Shown: positions 44,660-56,165 of the stretch, one piece after another
How positions within the stretch are numbered: the first letter of the stretch is position 1
How the letters are laid out: the number at the start of each line of letters is the position of its first letter
Position numbers and translations under genes: made by a program
Notes under the pieces: generated by a model
What the model saw: only the letters and a program-made list of their open reading frames with translations
Database searches by the model: none
What the model was told of the DNA's origin: nothing
DNA from: Paraphysomonas bandaiensis
Lineage: Eukaryota; Chrysophyceae
NCBI GenBank assembly: GCA_965644295.1
Contig: CBFFRP010000242.1
Location: 1 to 64,000 of the forward strand
Direction: 5' to 3'
Length of the DNA stretch: 64,000 bases

Positions 44660-47600
44660 ATGAGTCTTCTAAGTACCTGGGGTAACAAAGATACATCAAA
44701 GGTTACAGATGATGAAATATCAGCTGCTAAATTAGGACTGATGTCAGCTACTGAACAAGCTAGTGTATTATTTGATGCATTACGAAGTATATCATTAAAC
44801 TGATCATATATTCACTTATATATACTACTATTATACAGATAATGATATTCCAACTATTCGTAATGTTCTTCAAGTTAATCGTTCATTACTTAATCAAAAA
44901 ATGTTTGGCTTTGAGGGTCATGATATATACGGCATTATTCCTAATGTATTACTAATATATACATCATATATTTTATCTTTAACTGGATATATGTTTAGTC
45001 TAAGAATAAGCGCTGTTACTCCTATACTGGAATCGAAAAGGTTTGTAACTAATTAAATTAAGGATATTGTAATTCTTTGTAGGATGGCTATTTCTACCCT
45101 CTCCATGTGGCGTCTGAGATGGGACATAAGTCCCTTATTATACTACTCGTCCAGGTGACTACCGTTATTCCATTATCAGTTGGATATTGTTAGTAATATG
45201 ATTTTAGGCGGGTGCCGACCAATCGGTGACAGACTACAGGTTTATTGTATTGCTGTGAACCAGACATGTGCTTTTACTTACATCAACCTTCGCCATAGAG
45301 GAGAAACAGCGGAGCAGAAAGCTAATGGGGAAGGTCTTCATGCTTTTTATGAACTCAGGGGTCTGAGGTAGCCCACGTGCTGAAACATGAAGTGTCTATA
45401 ACAATGACGATCGCAGGTTTCAGGCTGAGGAAAAGTATGAAGGGCAGCTGGACCGCTCCGGTATAAACATCATATACTCCGAATTACATGGCCAGTACAC
45501 TAATAGCTGTTCGCAGGGCAACGCAGTCGGAACGGTTCACTTTACTACAAGCCCGAAGGATATCACGAAACGGCGAAGCTCTTGTACAGAGGTGGTTGGA
45601 AAGACAATCAGTACCACGGTGGGTGATGCTAAATTTTGTCATTTGCATATATTGTTTTAGTTAATCATGAGATAAGCAATGTACTTACCGAATGTGCCGC
45701 TTCAGGACATGGGACACTGTACTGGGTTGGGTCATCTAATCTGAAGTATTTCGGGCGGTTTAAGAACGGACAGTTTCATGGGTCGTAAGTGGCACTGGAT
45801 TCGCTATTGTCTGTATTTAATCAGTCTTCAGTGGATCTTTGTTCGATCAAGATGGCGAAAAGGTGCTACTTCATACTCGTCTTATTTTTACACTTACAAT
45901 GTAACAGATATACACTGGTTTTTTCCGTGAGGGACTAAAGGATGGCCGCGGCGAAGAATATTCAAAAGGAAAGTTAATTTACAAAGGTGAATTTTCAGCT
46001 GGCGCAAGGCACGGGTTCGGGGTTGCCTTCCTTTCAGAGGGTCACAGATTTATGGGTATGTATACGCTCTGCGTATATAATGGATGTGTTATGTGTTGTA
46101 TAGGACGGTTCGATAAGGGTGTCATGGCTGGAGTCGGTGTTTACTTTCATCCTAACGGAAATCGATTTGAAGGAACTTTTTTCAATAACAAACCCGATGG
46201 ACATGGGACGTTTTATGAGGTAACATATGCTTGCAATGTTCGAAAGAGTTAATGCATTATGCTAGATTGACCCTGAGACTGGAGATGAGGTGAGTGCCAC
46301 GAGCGCGCAGTGGACGATGGGTAGAAAGGTGGGAATTTTATTTCAATGTGGCGGTAATGTTGACAACCTTCAGACCAAGGAAGTTGAGCAAAAGTTTGAG
46401 GCTAAGATAACTGATATTCCTGTTGCTGGAAAGGGCCGTGCTACTCCTTCGGGACCGGGAAAAGTGAGATTGTGCCGTACTTTTGTTGTGGTGTGTTGAT
46501 AACTTTCTCTTGAGCAGGTGGCCGATGTGCGGGATAGATCCGCATCTGCTGATAATGGTACCGAAACTGTATTGAATGCACTCGTTTGACTTTTTGCAGC
46601 TGAAGAAGGAGAGGTTTTGTCTGGAGACTGGAAGCAAATGCTAGGGAAGTATTTAAGGTACCAGTAGATAATATGACTAGTTGTAAGCTAACGACATGAG
46701 GAGATTGAATGCGAAGGACGCAAAGAACTTTGATATTGCTGAGGTAGACATAGGATTTTTATTTTGTTGTTCCTAATGTAATTTTAGGAACTCCACATCG
46801 TTGAATCCGAGGTACGATTCCCTATCATCGAGTCATTTGGTGATCTATACACAGGACGCAGACGGTGAGGATGAAGTGGAGGACGAGTACAATGACGTTG
46901 ATGACGTTAACGGGTTCGTTCAAGGTGAATTATCTTTACTGTGCCTTATGATGCTGAAGGTTCCATTTCGTTGAGAATCCAGCTCTATTTGTGGCTTATT
47001 CATATGTGTGTGCCGGTACGTAAGTATACGACGTGTCTACGCTATGTTATTCCATAATTGCAGCTGCCAAAACATTTGAGGAAAGAAAACTTACCAGGTT
47101 GACGGAATTGCGTTCAGTGACTTACCATTTAATTCGTATGATACAGAGATTTTAGAAACCTTCCTGATTTTGAGCAGGTACGCATGACAAATAATGTAAG
47201 AAAAGTTTACCTAATAATGTTTATATAGATATATCATCTTGTCATTGATGCCGTTGATACTTATAACGAGCGTTGGGAGAAAGAGTGCAAAGATCAGGAG
47301 GCAGCGAGATTAGATCGGGAGAGACAAGCTGCATTGGAACAAGATACTTCGAAAGATGGTAAGAAAGAGTCGTATAAGAGTTCGAAAGAAAAGGTAGTAA
47401 TGTCAAAGTGTATTTGGGAATGCATGGCTTACGCTGGCCTCATTATAGAAAGATGGAGGCAAATCAAGTACCGGAGCCCCCACACCGCCACCTCAATCTC
47501 CTGCAACTGGAAGGGATCAGCTATTGGCTGCTCTCAGAAGCGGCGGAAAAAAGAATGAGAAAAAGAGCACTACATCGATTGGGGAGGAGACGCAGTCGAA

Positions 47601-48150
47601 ACGTCTTGTGTTTATGTCAGAGGTACTCTCTTTTGGGATGCATTTACTGTGTTGATGATTGTGGTGCGTAGGCGGAGAAGAAGGAGGAGATGCTTTTGAA
47701 GCAGCGTGCTGAGTTAAGAGCAAAGCAGGTATTTTGTGTAATTGCTTTCACTGCTTATAAATGAAATATATCTAGTCGGCAGTGTTGCTGGATCCTGAGG
47801 TTGAGGCGAAACTAGGAAATGATATTCTGGAAGCATTGGAAGAAGACATCGCCCGCGAGCTTGAGCTTGAGTTGGAAGTGGATGTAGAGGACACAGAGAC
47901 GATGACTGGCGACGAAGGAGCCAATATCGACCCCATGAGTGCCCCCCGTTTAAGCAAAGAGTCGTCGCTCTGGAGCCGTGTCGCGTCGACAGTTGGTGAT
48001 GATATAGATGAGCAAAGACGTGACGACGAAGCAATATTCGGAAATCGACGTCGTAGAAGAACAACGACGAAAGGAAACATAGTGGTTGTTAATGAATTTG
48101 CCTCGGAATTGTTGTATATCATGCGAACTGCAACTGAAATGTTGGGCTAA
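44660..48150 (+). CDS. Ankyrin-repeat and MORN-repeat protein with proline/WH2-like tail, 741 aa, 26 exons
   Basis: The 26 exons start at 44660, 44839, 44999, 45083, 45208, 45299, 45417, 45517, 45706, 45832, 45908, 46104, 46266, 46374, 46518, 46600, 46701, 46788, 46855, 46983, 47064, 47147, 47229, 47449, 47672 and 47776 and total 742 codons. Introns are 42-87 nt, and the smallest exon is 24 nt. Ankyrin: DGYFYPLHVASEMGHKSLII, AGADQSVTDYRGETA. MORN: YRGGWKDNQYHGHGTLYW, YFGRFKNGQFHGSG, YTGFFREGLKDGRGEEY, YKGEFSAGARHGFG, FMGRFDKGVMAGVG, FEGTFFNNKPDGHGTFYE. Then come an acidic linker, PTPPPQSP, and GRDQLLAALRSGG, which resembles an actin-binding WH2 motif. MORN repeats commonly scaffold membrane or cytoskeletal structures; the role here is not known. 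Acceptors at 46700 (GAG) and 46982 are the least certain. Confidence 0.85.
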
Positions 48151-48570
48151 AACTGCCGTGAATCTAAAAACAGTCATGTGTATAATGTATTCATATTCAG
48201 TGTTTTAATTGTAGTCTTCTTTGGATTACGTGTTAGCGTTTAGTCATTGTCAATTTAAACTTTAAACTATCTATGTACTGTAGTAATTTGTATTTAGTTC
48301 TGCATGGTCTGATTTAGAATTCATATCTTGTGTTGAAAGTGTTTAGTCTTGGTCGTTTGATTGCGATAAGATGGGTTGTCGTTATTATTATTACCTCAAT
48401 ATATAATAAACTCTGCTGATCATGTCGATTTGAATTAATATATACTATGGAAACTTTTCCACTATGTATATTCCACCCCATAGGAAGTCCAATTTTCTGC
48501 TTGAAGTATTTACTTAATTATTAAGTCAATTGATATTTTCATTGAATTTGTTGAGTTCTGCTATATGAGA
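48151..48570. other. 3' intergenic sequence, nothing recognised
   Basis: AT-rich 3' flank of the ankyrin-MORN gene, before R2 copy 2. Confidence 0.4.
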
Positions 48571-49160
48571 CCCTCAACAAAGTCGGACTCGCACCTTTTC
48601 GGGGGATAAGTACCGGAGAGGTTCTCTCTGGGAAACTAACGTGAGCCGCAAACATAGTCAGCAGATATTCTTCTGCCCACTCATAGCCAAGTGCTTGTGT
48701 GGTACAAGGGACACCAATAAGTGTCACTTGTGTAGACGTCTTTGGCCCTGACGAATAAACAGGCATCCGGGAATGGGCCCACCTCAAGGGCACCGGGACA
48801 GGGTCCACCTGAAGGGTAACCGGGGTATTGGGCTGTCTGCTGAAGTCAAGCATCCGGTATGTTCACCTTAAGGACTCAGAGCGGAAGTGATCGCACCTTG
48901 GTGCTTGCGGCGACACACAACCAGCTTTCGTAGCGTTAAATAGTAGGATAAAAAAGTGTGTACTGATTAGTTACAGGTAGCGGTCTAACTAGTTTGTCTA
49001 GCATTCATCTAGCTACTAAGTTGGTGCGCGTTTTTAACGCCTATTGCTAATAATAAGACTTTTAATATATATGAGAGCAATTGAAAGCTGTAGTTATAAG
49101 GTATTTGGCTATGAGTGGGCAGAAGAATATCTGCTGACTATGTTTGCGGCTCACGTGTTT
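48571..49160 (+). repeat. Dispersed repeat family R2, copy 2, with tail and a 52-bp inverted echo
   Basis: 48571-48950 matches 27832-28220. The tail to about 49066 (TTTTTAACGCCTATTGCTAA) matches the reverse copy at 35330-35420. At about 49107-49158 a 52-bp stretch is an exact reverse complement of 48635-48686 (between ACGTGAGCC and CATAGCCAA), so the locus can fold back on itself. Confidence 0.75.
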
Positions 49161-49892
49161 ATCGTACTGTGAGAATGAATGACGATAAGTATATAGTGGT
49201 AAAACGGAATATAGTGACGATGCAAGTTGTAGTGACGAAGTAAGATCGTCGTTCGAGAAATGAGTGGTAGTACAGACAACATGAAATTGATGAATGATAA
49301 GAGATGTTGAATTATAATTTATATTTCTCATCATTGAGTATAAGTTACCTTCTGTTGTTAAGTTAATACTTCTCATATATTGTCAAACTTTGACAGAATT
49401 ATCTCGTTGTATTCACGTGTTAAGAGATATGCGTGAATCAATTAATCTTAATACACACAGACAAAAATTAAAACAAAAGAGCAGTTGCGTATACAATATA
49501 CAATGCCTTGCTTCTTGCTTCAGATAGAATTTCATGTCATCATATATGTCCAGTTATAGTATGTTATATGGAGAGGTCATTGCTCAAATAAATATTCAAG
49601 TAGTAAAATATTTCGTTTGAGATACATATTATATATAATATACCAAACATATACTATCTAAAACGGATTATTTATCATACACTGCGATGTACGCGAATTC
49701 AATGCGGTATTTACGTCTAAATTCAATTGGTACGAGCTCTCACACTTAAGCAGAACATATGATCCAGATATTAGGCAATATACATATAGACGTATACAGT
49801 ATTCAAAAGTAATTCTCATTTAGAATTATTTCCTAGGAAAAATCAGAAACACTTCGACACATATTACACGCGCAAGCTAAAATACATAGAGA
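49161..49892. other. Intergenic, nothing recognised
   Basis: AT-rich spacer between R2 copy 2 and the 3' end of the MFS gene. Confidence 0.4.
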
Positions 49893-51813
49893 CTAGTAGT
49901 TATCTATCGCATTGGTGGAAGAAAAAGTGCTGTCTTCATCGCCACCGAAGTCAGATATCGTTACGTCTATTTTGCTGATTGTCCTACCTAGCTCCAATTC
50001 TCTTCTCTCATCACTAACGCTTTCATTCCCAAGTTGGGCTATAGCACTCCTCGAACTCGCCGTCTTCTCAGGCTCCCTTATCCATGGGTCGAAAAGTGTT
50101 ATTAATATCGGGCTTGTCCTATATACAGCAGATTAACGAAATAATTCTACTAACATTTTCGTAAAACGATTACATTGTCATCAGTCCAATAATGAGCCAC
50201 ATCATTTTTGGTCTCTGTTTCCCATTCTCCGGTAGATAGGTGGACAAAAGGTATCCACTCATTAGTCCCACAGGTATTTTAGCAGCGAACAAAGGTGCTG
50301 AGGCGAGGGCAGAAAATGATGCCTCGCGACCCTATTCATAATAAAGGAACAATATCAAAAGTAGCAACCAATTCGAATTCACACGCACCTCTGGGGCAAC
50401 TGTCATCACGTAGTCATATAAACGGGGGCTCCAGATGGCCTCGCCAAGACTGAGGGTCACGTTCATACACACCACAGCCCAAATTGATGTCGATCCTGCA
50501 AGAAAAAAAGGCGAACCAGCGGTTAAATACCCTCCCCATTTGATCATGTTGAAGTGATTGTACGTGTTTGTCAGCGCTGCTACAAGTGGAGTCAGAAATA
50601 TGATCATGAAGGGGTTGATCGAATATAGCGTTCCTTTGGGAACATTGTCGCCAAAACACCGCACCAAATAAGTAGGCTGTGTAGCGTCCAAGTGCCGGAA
50701 TATAGCATGCAAATTCACCAGCAGCAAGGTGAGTGCAGCAAACCTCCAAAAAGTTGGAGAGGTAAGCAGTTCACGAGCAGTCACCCATGGATTCTGTTGA
50801 ACAGGCTTGTATTCCGAAACTGAGGAACTTGGAGCAGCAGGGGTAGGGTTATCTTCACTAAAATCTACTACTTCATTAGCAGCAAGTGAAGCGCCCGGAT
50901 TAACTGGGTTCTCCACCTCGTCCGGTGAGCCAATTCCCGGTTGTTCTGACTTGTCTCCTCTCCTATCCACTGACTCCTCTTCCTCCTCAAATTTAACCTC
51001 TCTCAAGTACATAGCAGCAATGACCAGCGAAATAAGGTTGCTCACGGTACAAGTAAGTATCACCAGTCTATATCCAGTCCACCGCACCCCACCGAACTGT
51101 ACCCCTTCCTTCAATCCTATGTTCAGGGCATCTACGATTGGGCCAGACACAAGTGCTGCCATGTTCATAACACTGTAATACAGACCAAAGGCAAACCCTC
51201 GAAACTTCGTGCTCGTGTATCTGTAGATAACAAATAAATTAACCACATTCTTATATATATTAACTAAATACCTTTTGATTGCTATAGTTAACATCGGAAT
51301 TCCAAGACTCGTCCCAATAGGGTATAAGGCAAAGAGCACAACGTAAACAAGGGTTTTGGACGAAGCAGTTGCCACCAAAGTCGATGCCACAGTAGATATT
51401 GTAAAGCCTGCTACTAAGGAGTTTCTCACACCCATATTATCGTTCACCCAAGATATCAGCAACCCCCAGAGGGTAATGGCAGCACCCCACATCCCATATA
51501 CCATCCCTGCTTCAATATCACTTACATGAAACTCATCATGTAAATAAATAACTAAAATTTGACTAAGTGCAAAATAACTATATGATTCTAAGAATTTTAA
51601 ATAGAATATAAAGTAAATATCTTTTGGAAATTGTTGTATGGCTCTCTTACAACTGTCTATATCCTCATGAAGCTTATCAATAGACTGACGTATAAACAAA
51701 CGTAATGATAATTTATGAAATGTATTCTTTTCATTATCATCATCAGTATGAACTACACGATGATATCTTTCAGCTTTTTTTGTATTTATAATTGATTTAA
51801 TTTGTGATGTCAT
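49893..51813 (-). CDS. Major facilitator superfamily transporter, 585 aa, 4 exons
   Basis: Exons 51272-51813, 50389-51220, 50174-50331 and 49893-50118 give 586 codons. About 75 cytosolic residues precede a series of hydrophobic helices. Loop 2-3 reads WVNDNMGVRNSLVAGF, like the MFS motif-A region (G...DR.GRR). A long acidic loop (about residues 255-325, EEEEESVDRRGDKSEQ) splits the two six-helix bundles. The C-terminal tail is polar and Ser-rich (about 75 residues from the last exon). The transported substrate cannot be told from sequence. The first intron (51221-51271, 51 nt) is a multiple of three without a stop, so a read-through reading frame exists; the splice form is preferred because RYTSTKFRGFAFGL then continues the helix pattern. 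Confidence 0.85.
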
Positions 51814-53054
51814 GATTTGTATATATATGTATATATAACTCTATGAAAAGATTGTGTTAGTAGTGAGAATACCACACTTTGATAGAGTTCAATGATTCAG
51901 TTCATGATAGTTGGAGCAGAATGCCCTGATTGGGCAACTTCTCACAACTAGAATTATCACAACTAGAACTGTGAACACTCACTTTGCTGTGCGATACACC
52001 GTATAGTGTATAGAACCATGTATCAGAGGACTATAGAAATACATATAGTGGTGACAAAATCATGGTATTTTCACTTTTCTCCTATAAAAATCGACAAATA
52101 TCCAAAATGAAAGAGGAAAAAGGTGACTTTACGGAACTAAGTAATACGGCATCTGTATTCTTAAAAGTACAGGATGATGATTGGCTAATTCCTCGTTTTT
52201 ATAGGGAGGAGTTTGGTTTGGTTTGAGTGTAAGTCTACAGGGATTCTATAGGGATATACTAGAAAACAGATATCACATGCAATATGACGAAATCTTATAA
52301 GATCTTCAATAGAATATTGTTTCAGATTTAATTATATGCTTCTAGTTTGCTTGTAAAATATGTACTAGACTCTGTGAATAATTCTACGTCAGTCTTTCTG
52401 CCACTTCGCTTTGGAGCTAACACGTAATAAGAGTGCGTTTTACTATAAGTGCTTGAAGGTACTCGACAAATGTTAATTCCAAGTAATACTATATCTCTAT
52501 ATGTGTGTTTTATTATCATTGTAACGGCTTTACCTGGCGAAATGTCCATAGTAGAGTCGCCGAAGTGTGAATGCGTATTGGATATATATATATTTGAGTC
52601 AATATGTTTGCTTACACTTATGTATGTCATGAATGTGTTCTTTGTTCTTTTCATTTCACACATGGCATATATTGTTATAACACCTATAATGGACACCCAG
52701 TTTCAGTATGATAGCTATATATATGAGTACTGTACGTTGTACAGTCCTGAAGGACAATACTGTGGTGTCCAATGTGTATGGTATGCAAGTGTTGTATAAG
52801 AACGCTTTCGAGTTCAAGTTGTAGTGTATGTACTCTGTTGTAGTGCAAGTTATTACTACTATAGAAAGCCTATTGTAATTACAGATAATGTCATACCAAA
52901 TATTTCATTCTGAAAGTATGATTTGTAGTGCTCTACAAGCTTGACCGATACTTTGCTGTATAATAAAATCATATCATGTTTTATTTAGTGATATTTGTAT
53001 AAGATATGACTGGATTCCGCAATAATATAATCAGACAATTTTGGAGACAAGAAA
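51814..53054. other. Intergenic; opposing weak reading frames
   Basis: 1.2 kb, AT-rich. Overlapping frames on both strands (52328-52696 minus, 52449-52799 plus) are over 110 codons each, but neither has a recognisable family or splice structure. At most one could be real, and I call neither. Confidence 0.35.
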
Positions 53055-54176
53055 TTACTGCTTAATAGACTTTCTCGACTTCGCTCGACTGCTGCCTACA
53101 GATTTTAGTGGGTTACGTCTGGAGTTCCCAGGCACATCTGTGGTCACTCCTACTTGTGACTTCTTTTTACTGCTCATCTTTGTGTGCCCTTTGTCTGACT
53201 CAGCTTTCGTAGACTTTTTACGGGCCGGTATTGATTGACTAGTATCATTTTCTTCCGGCTCTGAGGCAATCTGGTTACTTCGCTTTGTGGACTTTTCGAG
53301 AGCTTTACGTTCCTCCCTCTGTTTTTCCACTAGTTGTTCCCGGGTTAGATTTTGTACGCTTCCAGCACTGCTTCTGCGTCTCTCTCGGTTGGTCGTAGAG
53401 TTATCGGATTGCTCTTTCTTTGCCTTCCTCGCTTCGTACCGCTCTCTCTTTCGTGTGATACTTTCGTACAGATCGCCAATGTATTGAGCTCTTAATTGCT
53501 CCGGGTGTTTTACTCGAGTGTCTTCCATCTTATCCCAGAAAAACGTGCCAAATAAAATTTCGCGAAGATTTTGCTGAAGTGTCAGAAGTGGGGCGTATGC
53601 TGTAGGGCGTTTAGCACAAAATGCTTTAAAGGATTTCAGGCTCAAATTCGAAGAGAAACTCTGTAATGCATCCACATGTTTCCTTACTATTTCAGACTTT
53701 TCATACCGATCTTGATGAATAGTCTCCATGAGATCTCTGACTTCGGATGAGTCCAAGTTATCCGTTTTGTCTGAATCAAACATGAAGAATGCGTACGCCG
53801 GTAAATTCAGTTTGTCCATAGAAAGATAATTCCTGCAGGCAGAAGTCAGCATCTAACAAGCATATATCATGTAATCCAACCATAGAGAGCATACAAACTC
53901 CAAAAAATTTAGACTGCCACTCCCATCCGTATCAAATAGAAGGAACATGCGTGTATTCAGAGGAGTATGACCGATTCGTAAATAACCAAAGAATTCATCG
54001 GTTCCTATCTCTCCCGAGCCATCAACATCAATCATTCGAAACACCCTTCTGAAATGCTCCACATCGTTCTCACTTAGAAATATCCCTGTGTATATTCTCT
54101 TGGAGAATACATCTGTACCGAGTTCTCCATGCTCGACAGGTTCATAGAGACTGATTGTAGAACAGCAACTACCCAT
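53055..54176 (-). CDS. EF-hand calcium sensor with acylation motif and long basic tail, 357 aa, 2 exons
   Basis: Exons 53881-54176 and 53055-53832 are joined across a 48-nt intron that restores FVCSLWNYLS, the helix pattern of calcineurin-B/CBL-like sensors. The start MGSCCSTISL fits N-myristoylation at G2 plus palmitoylation at C4/C5. EF hands: D50VDGSGEIGTDE61 (complete), D82TDGSGSLNFLE93 (complete), D118SDKTDNLDSSE129 (complete spacing). A fourth, degenerate region follows. After about residue 180 the protein turns into a highly charged Lys/Arg/Ser tail (RKRERYEARKAKKEQ, KKSTKAESDKGHTK). Such tails are not part of typical calcineurin-B or CBL proteins. Likely a membrane-anchored Ca2+ sensor whose basic tail binds acidic partners or lipids (inference). 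Confidence 0.85.
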
Positions 54177-54704
54177 TGGTCAATACATCCCTCAGTGAAC
54201 CAATGTGCAGTTAATCAATGATAAGAGTGCATTATTAGGCTTTGATATCTATATTGCCTACCATGTCACATATACCATTGCATGAGATGCTCTCTATGGT
54301 ATCTGCAAGCAAGGAAATCGTACCTGAGTGATTGACCAATGGGTATAAATCATTATCATATGAGAGATTATGATTGGATACATGTATGTATATATGTGTA
54401 TATGTGTTTGTACTGCTGCACCACTGTATATATATACATGCATATGCATATAGGGTATATGTGTACAGAAGTACAGTACTACTACTATGTATACGACGAC
54501 GACGTATGTATGTACAGAGACACGAGGCATAGAGTACCACTAAAAATATTCATCTCCACATATACATACACAGCAGCATCATTCAGTCGTCCAATTAACT
54601 AACAAACACACTACTAAGTCCATAATATCCCTCATATTACCACTATATAATTCACTTTACAATACATCATCACATTATCATTATTTTCTATACAATAAAT
54701 CATA
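54177..54704. promoter_or_regulatory. Divergent intergenic region between EF-hand gene and mL54
   Basis: 528 bp between divergent start codons, with TATA-rich and (TATG)-rich stretches. No defined element can be named. Confidence 0.4.
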
Positions 54705-55126
54705 ATGCTACTACATCTTTTCAAGCGTTCTCATACTATACACAGTATATGTAAAGCAAATTATTATCACCGAACATTATTTGAAGTTGGACAAAAAATT
54801 CCAATCAATTACATGAATGGTAATCATTTTATCATTATTTAAAATAGAACTGTAATGAATATGAATGTAGATCAAGTGGATCCTGTCATTAAAGAGGACT
54901 CGGAGTATCCTGAATGGTTACCGAGTCTTGCGCGTCCGGTATGTTGATATATATATAGATAATTTTGTCATTATTGTATATTTAGCTTAAATCTAAGAAA
55001 GAACTACTTGAGGAGGCTGAAAAGGTAGGCATGAATGCAATGGATTCTCGCGACTTGAAACTCCTGAAGCGCCGATTGACCAAGGAAACCATCCTCGAAA
55101 ATAATATTTCTGGCGGAAAGGTGTAG
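54705..55126 (+). CDS. MRPL54: Mitochondrial ribosomal protein mL54 (MRPL54/Mrpl37), 107 aa, 3 exons
   Basis: Exons 54705-54819, 54871-54938 and 54986-55126 give 108 codons. The first exon encodes a basic, acidic-free start (MLLHLFKRSHTIHSICKANY) typical of a mitochondrial presequence. The family core follows: DPVIKEDSEYPEWLPSL, then a helix and LKLLKRRLTKETILENN, matching mL54 (dP..k.DseYPeWLw...R...r..i..nN). The protein belongs to the large subunit of the mitoribosome. The first intron must use the acceptor at 54870; an earlier AG at 54847 would give a 28-nt intron and a stop. It is about the size of the conserved core, so shorter than human MRPL54. Confidence 0.85.
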
Positions 55127-56165
55127 TGGGTCAGACAGTATTAGTTTTAGTGCATCCATGGCATTGAAATTTATGTAATTGCCGTGTGATGGTATGTAAA
55201 ATAATTTATACTCCAACAGCCTTATTGTTTTCCTTGTATTTCCTATGATGAGAAGCTACATTGATACTGATTCGCATATCGAAACGAAGTTTGCTTCATT
55301 GTAGTCTGTAGTCTTTGCTTTCCTGCTTTCAATAGTACTATCCTATATCACGAAGTAGTAGATAAATATGATGCTCCGCTGCCGTGGTGTCTGAGTAGCT
55401 GAGAAGTGCTAGTGAAACCTTCCTTGAGTGAGGAATGGCTACATCAGAATGGCAGAATAAGCCTTTTAGTATGATTACTAGGTACATAACGACAGCAATA
55501 TGAATATTCCCAAAAATTATGCGTGTACTCTTTATTATATATTATACAGTTCTTGAATGTGTTATTTGTTACTATATTAGCTTCTAATAAAAACATCTAA
55601 ACAGAGCGAACATATCATGGGAAGATGGCAAAGACAATGCAGCAGTTATTCCTATATATAATTGTTTAATAGGCTTTATCATGTCCTTAAATTGGAGTAT
55701 GCAAGTTATCACGGTTTTGACCACCTGCAGAAAGTATAATGCAGCCAAATAGTGAAACAGTGAGTATAAAAGACAATAAGTTGCAACCAATCTGTGATTC
55801 TGAAGGATCATGCAGTTGAGAGTGCTGGCCCTTCGAATGAAAAAATGGGGTCAAGATTGAAATGTATTAATATATACAGTTATATAGTTTTGACGCAGCA
55901 TCATATCTCCACGTTGCATGGAACAATGAACATATAACTTTGCTTGACTAGTAATCATACTACGCCTTACATCACGATAAATTGTACTGAACCGTCCATC
56001 TCTACTCGTTCTGGATAACTTAAACAAAGAATATATATATCAAATCATATAGGTACTAACATTGTACAGCTAACTGTTGCGATGACGAAACATAGCCAAC
56101 AACGTGTAAAATCATACAGTTCTTGTTCACCCAACCAATCGCACTGAGATGAAGTCACTAGTGTG
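55127..56165. other. Convergent 3' intergenic region, nothing recognised
   Basis: About 1 kb between the converging mL54 and kinase genes, AT-rich, with no coding signal that I trust. Confidence 0.45.

Noticed and set aside
48539-48853. A 104-codon minus-strand frame within repeat R2
   Set aside because: The frame is not preserved in the other R2 copies (27.8 and 35.1 kb), so it is unlikely to be coding.
52328-52799. Two opposing 116-122-codon frames as genes
   Set aside because: They overlap on opposite strands, have no recognisable motif and no flanking splice signals.
54820-54847. A 28-nt intron in mL54
   Set aside because: It is too short and gives a stop. The acceptor at 54870 gives a 51-nt intron and an in-frame DQVDPVIKEDSEYPEWL.
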